Source: Actinomycetaceae bacterium TAE3-ERU4
GTDB lineage: Bacteria > Actinomycetota > Actinomycetes > Actinomycetales > Actinomycetaceae
Length of the DNA: 64,000 bases
Reading direction: 5' to 3'
NCBI GenBank assembly: GCA_019218365.1
Contig: JAHUUJ010000001.1
Location: forward strand, 124,001 to 188,000
Numbering within the stretch: the stretch's first letter is position 1; each line of letters begins with the position of its first letter. The notes beneath the pieces were generated by a model. It saw nothing but the letters and a program-made list of their open reading frames with translations, ran no database searches and was not told where the DNA came from. The translations under genes were made by a program, and so were the position numbers. Below are positions 57,561 through 64,000 of this stretch, piece by piece.

Positions 57561-58145
57561 CTAACGATGTGCCGCCGGGGCAATGAGGGAAAGGACTTCG
57601 GCGCGGGTAGCGGCATTGTTACGGATCGCTCCGCGCAAAGCGCTGGTTACAGTCATGGCGCCGGGTTTAGAGACACCTCGCATAGCCATGCACAAATGTT
57701 CCGCCTCAATTACAACCGCTACTCCCGCCGGATTAAGACGCTCAACTAAAGCATCAGCTACCTGACTGGTAAGGCGTTCTTGCACTTGGGGACGACGAGC
57801 AAAGCCCTCGACCACGCGCGCCAATTTGGAAAGCCCCGTGACTTTACCCGAGGGGAGATAGGCAACGTGTGCCCGCCCAGAGAAAGGTAACAGGTGATGT
57901 TCGCAAAGAGAATGGAAGGATATATCCCGTACGAGAACAAGCTCCTGATGGCCCAAATCAAATACTTTGTCCAAATGATCAGCAGGATTTTCATCTAATC
58001 CAGCGGTCATTTCCACCAGGGCTTTAGCGACCCGCTGGGGAGTTTCCCACAACCCCTCTCGATTGGGATCTTCCCCAATAGCTTCTAGGAGTTGGGAAAC
58101 TGCCCGCGCAGCGGCAGGAATATCAACCTGTCTTTTAGTGGACAT
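57561..58145 (-). CDS. folE: GTP cyclohydrolase I FolE
   Basis: A 194-residue enzyme that opens GTP to dihydroneopterin triphosphate, the first folate step. The zinc and catalytic region is [55 protein letters not shown]. The start ATG lies inside the end of ftsH; the two genes overlap by 11 bases, so folE is translated in coupling with ftsH. Length is normal for the type I family. Confidence 0.95.
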   Translation of the reverse strand: MSTKRQVDIPAAARAVSQLLEAIGEDPNREGLWETPQRVAKALVEMTAGLDENPADHLDKVFDLGHQELVLVRDISFHSLCEHHLLPFSGRAHVAYLPSGKVTGLSKLARVVEGFARRPQVQERLTSQVADALVERLNPAGVAVVIEAEHLCMAMRGVSKPGAMTVTSALRGAIRNNAATRAEVLSLIAPAAHR

Positions 58146-60138
58146 CTTGCTCTACCTGTTGGTTGGGAGGTTCTTCCTGACCAACAATCGGGTCTCCGAA
58201 ACGTGCGTCAGCTACAGCCGCCTCCGCCAGATAGTTCCAGACCGGACGTTCTGGTTGTTTAGTTACGTTGTGGAATATCTCAGCCAATTCTTCTTCCAGC
58301 AGCGTTTCTTTCTCTAGTAGACGCAGCGCCAAGCGGTCAAGAACCTCACGGTTACGTGAAAGAATCTCCCAAGCCTCACGGGTAGCGTTATCAAGTAGCT
58401 TACGGACTTCCTCATCAACGGTGCCGGCAGTCTGTCCAGACATGGGGGCTTCCTGTTGCCCATGTCGCATCCCGGTTAGCCCGTCGGATTGTCCGCCACC
58501 TAGCTTCACATTTCCGACCTTGTCGGAAAAACCATAGTCAGTAACCATCTTGCGAGCTTCAGCAGTCGCATTCTGAATATCGTTGGAAGCACCGGTAGAA
58601 GGATCACGGAAAATTAGTTCTTCCGCTACTCGCCCGCCCATTGCGTAAACGAGGTTGTCAAGAATCTGATTGCGAGTCTTTGAGTAACGGTCTTCCGTAG
58701 GCATCACCATGGTGTATCCCAAAGCCCGTCCACGCGGCAAAATAGTCACCTTGGTAACCGGATCAGTGTAGTTCAATGCCGCAGCACACAGGGCGTGCCC
58801 GCCCTCGTGGTAAGCGGTAACTAGCTTGTCGTGGTCGTTCATGACGCGAGTACGTTTCTGTGGCCCGGCAATGACACGATCAATGGCTTCATCAATAGCG
58901 CGAATATCAATTACGTCAGCATCTTCACGGGCGGTCAGCAGAGCGGCCTCGTTCAAGACATTCGCGAGGTCCGCTCCGGTAAATCCGGGAGTGCGTTTAG
59001 CGATGGCGTAAAGGTCTACTTCCGGCAACATGGGCTTACCGCGAGCATGCACCTTCAAGATAGCTTCGCGTCCCTTCAGGTCTGGGGCTTCTACAGCTAC
59101 CTGACGGTCAAAGCGTCCCGGACGTAAGAGAGCTGGGTCGAGAATATCAGGACGGTTCGTAGCCGCAATTACGATTACCGAAGTACGTTCGTCGAAACCG
59201 TCCATTTCTACCAACATCTGGTTTAGAGTCTGTTCGCGTTCCTCCCCACCGCCACCGACGGCGTATCCGCGAGAACCACCAACGGCGTCGATTTCATCAA
59301 CGAAAATTATGGCTGGTTCAGCAGCTTTTGCGCGGACGAATAAATCTCGCACACGAGAAGCTCCAACACCGGCGTACATTTCAACGAACTCCGAACCGGA
59401 AATGGAAAAGAAGGGGACACGAGCTTCACCGGCCACCGCGCGGGCTAGTAGTGTCTTACCGGTTCCGGGCGGACCGTAAAGGAGAACACCGCGCGGAATA
59501 CGTGCACCGAGTTCGGTGTATTTAGTGGGGTTAGTAAGGAAGTCACGAATTTCTTCAAGCTCTTCAATCGCTTCATCTTCACCGGCTACATCGGCAAAAG
59601 TTACCGAGGGGTTTTCGAGGTTGAATTCCTTTGCTTTGGACTTGGCAAATCCACCAAGTCCACCTATCCCACCGGACTTCTTCAGCAAGAATGAATACAG
59701 GAAGTAGAAACCACCGACCAGAATAATTACAGGCAGCACAGCGTTAAGGATTGAGCCGAGCAAAGTGGGGGTCGGGTAGATTGAATCGTAGCCACCCTTT
59801 GGGGTCTTTGCGTTAATCAGGTTGATTATTCCCTCAGCCTGGGCGCGGGTATAGGTAAACGAGACATTCTTACCGCGTTCGGTAGCTTTCTCCCCCTCAA
59901 TCCGCGCCGGAGAAGTGTAGCTCTTTTCCAGATTCAGATTAACCTGCTGGGTTCCCTCATTCACAACTACTCTTTGAACGGTATCGCCACGCAGCAGTGC
60001 GAGCCCCTCGCTGGTGTCAATGGTAGCGGGGGAAAATAGGCGCATCAGCGCGGAAGATCCAAAGATAAGTAGGAAAACAAGCGGCAGTACCCACAGCCAA
60101 TTCTTGCCTGCGGGCTTTTCTTTTTTAACCTGTGCCAT
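58135..60138 (-). CDS. ftsH: ATP-dependent zinc metalloprotease FtsH
   Basis: A 667-residue membrane AAA+ protease that degrades misfolded and regulatory proteins. Two transmembrane segments (about 14-34 and 132-152) flank an outer domain. The AAA+ domain has Walker A GPPGTGKT (222-229) and Walker [11 protein letters not shown]. The metalloprotease site is HEGGH (444-448), a variant of the more common HEAGH. The C-terminal segment ends with acidic residues. The ATG follows AAAGG. It is the first gene in a run leading into folE, folP, folBK and DUF3180, an arrangement found in many actinobacteria. Confidence 0.96.
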   Translation of the reverse strand: MAQVKKEKPAGKNWLWVLPLVFLLIFGSSALMRLFSPATIDTSEGLALLRGDTVQRVVVNEGTQQVNLNLEKSYTSPARIEGEKATERGKNVSFTYTRAQAEGIINLINAKTPKGGYDSIYPTPTLLGSILNAVLPVIILVGGFYFLYSFLLKKSGGIGGLGGFAKSKAKEFNLENPSVTFADVAGEDEAIEELEEIRDFLTNPTKYTELGARIPRGVLLYGPPGTGKTLLARAVAGEARVPFFSISGSEFVEMYAGVGASRVRDLFVRAKAAEPAIIFVDEIDAVGGSRGYAVGGGGEEREQTLNQMLVEMDGFDERTSVIVIAATNRPDILDPALLRPGRFDRQVAVEAPDLKGREAILKVHARGKPMLPEVDLYAIAKRTPGFTGADLANVLNEAALLTAREDADVIDIRAIDEAIDRVIAGPQKRTRVMNDHDKLVTAYHEGGHALCAAALNYTDPVTKVTILPRGRALGYTMVMPTEDRYSKTRNQILDNLVYAMGGRVAEELIFRDPSTGASNDIQNATAEARKMVTDYGFSDKVGNVKLGGGQSDGLTGMRHGQQEAPMSGQTAGTVDEEVRKLLDNATREAWEILSRNREVLDRLALRLLEKETLLEEELAEIFHNVTKQPERPVWNYLAEAAVADARFGDPIVGQEEPPNQQVEQDVH

Positions 60139-60205
60139 TAGTGCCTTTCAGCTATTCAGGGAGGGGCGTGCCTCTTAACCTCTAATTAGAAGCTAGTTAC
60201 CTCTA

Positions 60206-60760
60206 TTAGTTGTTGTAAACATGTTCTGCGAGAGTACCAACAAATGGGAGGGTACGGTAATTTTCCGCGTAGTCCAGACCGTAACCAACCACGAACTCAT
60301 TAGGAATATCAAATCCGAGGTAACGTACATTCACCTCTACTTTTGCCGCATCCGGCTTACGCAGCGCGGTAGCAATTTCAACCGAAGCTGCACCGCGCGT
60401 CAAGAGGTTCTTCTGGAGCCAAGAAAGAGTCAAGCCAGAGTCAATAATGTCTTCAACAATTAGTACATGCCTACCGGCCACGTCGGTATCCAAATCTTTC
60501 AAGATACGCACTACTCCGGAAGATTTAGTTCCCGAACCGTAGGAGGAAACCGCCATCCAATCCATCGTCACGGGAATGGTAATCTTCCGAGAAAGGTCAG
60601 CCATTACCATAATGGCACCCTTAAGGACCCCTACAAGTAGGAGGTCGCGACCTGCGTAGTCGCGATCAATTTCGGCTGCCATCTGCGCTAGCCGTTCTTG
60701 CATCTGGGTTTCGGAAATTAAGACTTTATCGATGTCATCACCGACGCCGTACTGTTCCAT
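60206..60760 (-). CDS. hpt: Hypoxanthine-guanine phosphoribosyltransferase
   Basis: A 184-residue purine salvage enzyme. The PRPP-binding motif VLIVEDIIDSGLTL and the N-terminal MDWMAVSSYGSGTKSSG (substrate loop) are clear. I place the start at ATG 60760, since AAAGGAG lies 6 bases before it; an ATG 45 bases upstream lacks a site. It follows tilS by 110 bases and precedes ftsH by 67 bases, the usual actinobacterial order tilS-hpt-ftsH. It converts hypoxanthine and guanine to IMP and GMP. Confidence 0.95.
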   Translation of the reverse strand: MEQYGVGDDIDKVLISETQMQERLAQMAAEIDRDYAGRDLLLVGVLKGAIMVMADLSRKITIPVTMDWMAVSSYGSGTKSSGVVRILKDLDTDVAGRHVLIVEDIIDSGLTLSWLQKNLLTRGAASVEIATALRKPDAAKVEVNVRYLGFDIPNEFVVGYGLDYAENYRTLPFVGTLAEHVYNN

Positions 60761-60870
60761 GGGAGCTCCTTTGGGGGAAGTCAGTTCAGCCTTACAGACG
60801 TTCATTACTGAACTATTCTAGCCCGCAACATAGCAACAGCGTAGGTTTATTGCCGAGGGCGGAGAACGTG

Positions 60871-62055
60871 TTAGGAATAGCGTAAACGGATTGGGGCGCT
60901 GGGTGTGGCAATCGTTAAACCGGGGCGGCCCTTGGGAGTGGGTTTGTCGAGTCGAACTCGGCTAACTACAACTCCTCCGGGAAGATAAACCGGACCCTGT
61001 CCAGTGTAGTCAAGGACTAGGTTTGTCAAGGTTTCGATGTGAACTGAATTGAGGGCGGCGGGAGTTGCTCCGGCTTCGAGTGCAGCAAATCGAACTACTC
61101 GTGTTACTAGGGCTGGGTGCATTCCCTGTAGTTCCTGCCAGTCTAGGTCTACTTTCGCCTGACGTCCGGTATAACTAGAGACCCCCGGAGATAGCCTTAC
61201 TTGCTCTAAGAGTTGTTTTGAGACTAAATCTAGACATTCATTATCCCGACGCATTTGAGTGGCGGTTCGCATTAGCGCGGCAGTTGGATCTTGGCCGAGG
61301 GCGTTGGCCAGTGCGGGCATAGCAAATTCTCGTACCGCAGCGCGGCGCAAAGCTGATCCGTCGGCGGTTCGCCAGGGGCCGTCAGCCCGGTTGGTTGGAT
61401 CCATAACGGGTTGCAGACCCAGGTGTTTACAAGTCAGTACGGTATCTGTGCGACGAATTTGCAAAAGTGGACGCATGATCCAGGGAAGGTTGGGTCCTTC
61501 GGGTTCTGCAAGAGGTTCCATTCCGGCGATTGAGCGAAGTCCCGACCCTCGTCCTAAACCGAGAAGGACTGTTTCTGCCTGATCATCCATAGTGTGCCCA
61601 AAGAGTAGGAATACAGGTTTTTCGAGAGCTTTTTCGAGTACTCGGCAGGCACGTTTGAGCGCTTGGTAGCGTCCTTCGCGTGCGCCTCCTTCAGGGCCAA
61701 GGCTATCCTTTTGAGGTTTTATGCTTAGGACTTGCGCGGTGGTAGCACCCAGTTTTTGCGCGAGTTTAGCGACCTGTTCAGCTTCTTTATCCGAACCGGG
61801 GCGTATTCCGTGGTCAACGGTAAAGGAATGAACTTGATTTCCGGTTCGATGCGCCTGATCTACGGTGGCAGCAAGTAGGGCTAGCGAATCGGGACCCCCC
61901 GAGCAGGCGACAGCAAGAATGGCATCGCAACCGTATGGTTCGATGACTCTTAGGGCTTCTCGTACAGCTAGGGAAAGACGGCGAGTGGCTCCCTTGGGGT
62001 TGGGGCCTATCAGACGCGTAGCGAGGGGGGTGGGTGCGCTCTGCTCTGCGTTCAT
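60871..62055 (-). CDS. tilS: tRNA(Ile)-lysidine synthase TilS
   Basis: A 394-residue enzyme that modifies the wobble cytidine of tRNA-Ile(CAU) with lysine, using ATP. The PP-loop ATP motif SGGPDS is at residues 52-57. The following LALLAATVDQAHRTGNQVHSFTVDHGIRPGSDKEAEQVAKLA and LFGHTMDDQAETVLLGLGRGSG are the typical TilS segments. The C-terminal third is less conserved and ends at IRLRYS, shorter than E. coli TilS. The ATG follows AAAGGACG. It is essential in most bacteria. It heads the run with hpt and ftsH. Confidence 0.93.
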   Translation of the reverse strand: MNAEQSAPTPLATRLIGPNPKGATRRLSLAVREALRVIEPYGCDAILAVACSGGPDSLALLAATVDQAHRTGNQVHSFTVDHGIRPGSDKEAEQVAKLAQKLGATTAQVLSIKPQKDSLGPEGGAREGRYQALKRACRVLEKALEKPVFLLFGHTMDDQAETVLLGLGRGSGLRSIAGMEPLAEPEGPNLPWIMRPLLQIRRTDTVLTCKHLGLQPVMDPTNRADGPWRTADGSALRRAAVREFAMPALANALGQDPTAALMRTATQMRRDNECLDLVSKQLLEQVRLSPGVSSYTGRQAKVDLDWQELQGMHPALVTRVVRFAALEAGATPAALNSVHIETLTNLVLDYTGQGPVYLPGGVVVSRVRLDKPTPKGRPGLTIATPSAPIRLRYS

Positions 62056-62115
62056 GACCGTCCTTTCGTGTGCTTAGCGCTTATCATACAGCCTGTTTTA
62101 GGAAGGTGTCCCGCT

Positions 62116-63492
62116 TCATTGCTCACTGAGGGCGGTGAGGAAATCGTCAATGTCAGCACGTACTTGGTAAACACTTCCTGGTTCGAATTTATTTACGAGA
62201 ACGGAAAAGATAAGTTCGTGCCCTGTTTTAGTGCGAATGATTCCGGCCATGGAGCTAACTCCGGGTAAAGATCCGGTTTTAGCCCGAATCCGGCCACGTC
62301 CCTCGGGTTTTTCGAAACGGTTTTTTAAGGTGCCGTCCCAGGCCGCTACGGGGAGCATACCAATGAGAGGTTGGGTACGTGCTTCTTCTAGGTCATGCTT
62401 AATAAGGGAAACTAAGGAAGCAGCGGTAACTCGGTTATTTATATCTAACCCGGAACAGTCATGAAGCGTCACATTTTTTGTGTCCACTCCCTGTTCTCCC
62501 AAATATTTAACGACTCCAACGGCAGTGGTTGCGTAGTTAGGTTCAACTTTTAGGGCGGGGGCTAAACGCCGGCAAAACTCTTCCATTAGTGTGTTGTCAG
62601 AGTTCTTTTCGGCGTAGCGTAAAAGGGTTCGGTTGGTGGCGGATTCAACCTCAGCAAGAGGCGTTGCTTTGGGTGGAATTGGCGCATATTTAATATCGGA
62701 GTTAGTTTTTACGCCATATTTTTCTAGTTGTTTTTGGAATTCTTTAGCGGCATCGTTTTGCGCGGTTTGGGAAAAGTTACGAGCTCGTGCGGGATTTGGG
62801 CGTCCTTGGTGCACGGCCATATCGGTAGTGTTACCCACGTAGCCTTGTACATCTTGAGTTTTCCAAATGGGGTTTCTTTCTGGCCCAGCGATGGCGGTAT
62901 CGTCAACGTTAAGTTGGAAAGTGCCAGGGTGGGATTTTAGTTTTTCTGCAGTTTTTTTGGCAAGATCCCCCAGGCCTGCATACCCCATTGCTTCATTTTG
63001 GTTCCCTTGTTCCGGGGCGAGCATGAGATCACCTTCAGATTTAAGGTAGAGATTATTTGCCTCTAAGGCGGTGTAAGTTTTTAGACGTTCTTCCGGTTTA
63101 AGTAGGGAAATAGCCGCCGAGGAAGTAAAGAGTTTTGTGGTCGAAGCAGGAATATAGGGGGTATTTTCGTTATTTTTAACAATTACCTCGCCAGTTTCCC
63201 GATTAACCACAAGGACTCCCAATTCTCCTTTGTGAGCTTCTACTTGCTTTTGGAGTTTATCCAAAGACGCAGCGGCAGTAGCGGGATTCGGGGAAGGGCC
63301 TTCCTCGGTAATGGAGGGCAAATCTTCACGCAGAGTAGTTGGGGCAAGGGAAACCGGCGGCGGGGTGGGAGAAACAGAATTCTGAAAGCTAATTACGCCA
63401 GGCACTAATTCAGCCGCATCGGCCGCCGCATAGCAAGCTCCCAGCCCAAGTACGCCAGCTAACAGGGCAGCACCCCTTTTGGGAAAGCGCAC
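62116..63492 (-). CDS. dacB: D-alanyl-D-alanine carboxypeptidase/endopeptidase (PBP4, DacB type)
   Basis: A 458-residue penicillin-binding protein that trims wall peptides outside the cell. An N-terminal hydrophobic segment (about residues 7-25) serves as signal or anchor. The active-site triad motifs are STTK (117-120), SDN and RAKTGSLPGVSS. I place the start at GTG 63492, because GGAGG lies 5 bases before; the longer frame to 63534 would use TTG and adds 14 residues without a ribosome site. It ends 60 bases before tilS. It resembles actinobacterial PBP4 homologues. Confidence 0.92.
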   Translation of the reverse strand: MRFPKRGAALLAGVLGLGACYAAADAAELVPGVISFQNSVSPTPPPVSLAPTTLREDLPSITEEGPSPNPATAAASLDKLQKQVEAHKGELGVLVVNRETGEVIVKNNENTPYIPASTTKLFTSSAAISLLKPEERLKTYTALEANNLYLKSEGDLMLAPEQGNQNEAMGYAGLGDLAKKTAEKLKSHPGTFQLNVDDTAIAGPERNPIWKTQDVQGYVGNTTDMAVHQGRPNPARARNFSQTAQNDAAKEFQKQLEKYGVKTNSDIKYAPIPPKATPLAEVESATNRTLLRYAEKNSDNTLMEEFCRRLAPALKVEPNYATTAVGVVKYLGEQGVDTKNVTLHDCSGLDINNRVTAASLVSLIKHDLEEARTQPLIGMLPVAAWDGTLKNRFEKPEGRGRIRAKTGSLPGVSSMAGIIRTKTGHELIFSVLVNKFEPGSVYQVRADIDDFLTALSEQ

Positions 63493-63713
63493 AAATACCT
63501 CCGGTTTATTTTTAAGTAGCGCGAAGATTCTCAAAATTTACTTTTTTGGAACCACTGTGATTAGATTATCTGATATCAGGTTACAAGGGGACGGGCAATC
63601 ATTCTTGCCAGTACCATTGAGGACTAACTACTAAACTAAATTTAGAAATAAGGATTAAGCAAGGTTGCCGTTTACCGGTATAACTGTTTAGGACTTGATG
63701 AAAGGACCGAAAA

Positions 63714-64000
63714 ATGGAATTCGACGTCACAATCGAAATCCCTAAGGGTAACCGTAACAAGTACGAAGTTGACCATGTTACCGGGCGGATTCGTCTGGAC
63801 CGAATGCTGTTCACTTCCACTCGTTACCCGGATGACTATGGGTACATTGATGGAACTTTGGGTGAGGATGGTGACCCGCTGGACGCCCTGGTTCTCTTGG
63901 AAGAACCTACTTTCCCAGGTTGCTTGATTCGCTGTCGCGCACTGGGCATGTTCCGCATGCGTGATGAAAAGGGCGGTGACGACAAGGTATTGTGCGTTCC
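63714..64000 (+). CDS. ppa: Inorganic pyrophosphatase (partial)
   Basis: The first 95 codons of a family I soluble pyrophosphatase, cut by the right edge. Residues [24 protein letters not shown] and the downstream [18 protein letters not shown] are the metal-binding segments of the family. The ATG follows AAAGGA. It hydrolyses pyrophosphate to drive biosynthesis. It is divergent from dacB with a 221-base gap (63493-63713) in which I see only a 10-bp palindrome CTGATATCAG at 63570-63579 and no firm promoter pair. Confidence 0.95.
   Translation, partial: MEFDVTIEIPKGNRNKYEVDHVTGRIRLDRMLFTSTRYPDDYGYIDGTLGEDGDPLDALVLLEEPTFPGCLIRCRALGMFRMRDEKGGDDKVLCV

Noticed and set aside
63570-63579. CTGATATCAG palindrome between dacB and ppa
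   Set aside because: Ten bases only, and no clear promoter placement.

Overview
The window is a stretch of chromosome from a Gram-positive actinobacterium, most probably a member of the Actinomycetaceae (genus uncertain; the moderate GC, the wall amidase with S-layer-homology repeats and the dense reuse of both strands would suit a Varibaculum/Mobiluncus/Actinomyces-like organism). The actinobacterial markers are HspR with its HAIR operators, the tiny ribosomal protein bS22 beside an excisionase-like HTH gene, a DUF3180 membrane protein in the folate operon, a PLDc_N protein next to menA, and several genes whose promoters suggest leaderless mRNAs. I see no rRNA, tRNA, CRISPR array, insertion sequence or prophage. 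The window is gene-dense chromosomal backbone with two accessory-looking nutrient modules at its left end.

Layout. 1-5136 (minus strand): an oligopeptide ABC importer with fused double ATPase, binding lipoprotein and two permeases. 5299-13241 (minus): a carbohydrate ABC importer without its own ATPase, a class C beta-lactamase-like serine hydrolase, an IclR regulator, and three enzymes of the 2-keto-3-deoxygluconate (KDG) route: an SDR dehydrogenase, KDG kinase and KDPG aldolase. Both the importer and the aldolase operon have good promoters with inverted repeats at operator positions. 13416-21319 (minus): the HspR heat-shock regulon, clpB and dnaK-grpE-dnaJ-hspR, each headed by HAIR elements, with a flavodoxin-fold reductase and a small Lys/Glu/Ala-rich protein between them. 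21636-27903 (plus): a cation/proton antiporter, a GNAT acetyltransferase, then a four-gene operon that couples a SAM hydroxide adenosyltransferase-type enzyme to a complete ECF vitamin-type importer, preceded by a 17-bp perfect palindrome.

28775-45858: menaquinone biosynthesis dispersed over both strands (menG/ubiE, menF, menD, menC, menB, menE, menA), interleaved with an HtrA protease, an M81 (MlrC-like) peptidase, a GlpT-type organophosphate antiporter, a DUF2797 protein and the SLH amidase. MenF, MenD, MenC, MenE, MenB, MenA and MenG take chorismate to menaquinone; MenH and the thioesterase are not in the window. 45855-50460: a histidine phosphatase, a HAD-IB hydrolase, bS22, an HTH protein and a TrkH/TrkA potassium system.

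50534-64000: an LCP wall-polymer ligase, RadA, and then a long minus-strand run tilS-hpt-ftsH-folE-folP-folBK-DUF3180-hypothetical, flanked by a D-Ala-D-Ala carboxypeptidase and the start of inorganic pyrophosphatase. In this run FolE, FolP and the FolB-FolK fusion supply most of the dihydropteroate pathway.

Nothing here is an unmistakable new defence or mobile system. The most rewarding leads are the SAM-hydrolase/ECF operon with its palindrome, the KDG/importer regulon with several unmatched operators, the helically phased GTTA repeats in front of htrA, and the leaderless, palindrome-controlled menB promoter.
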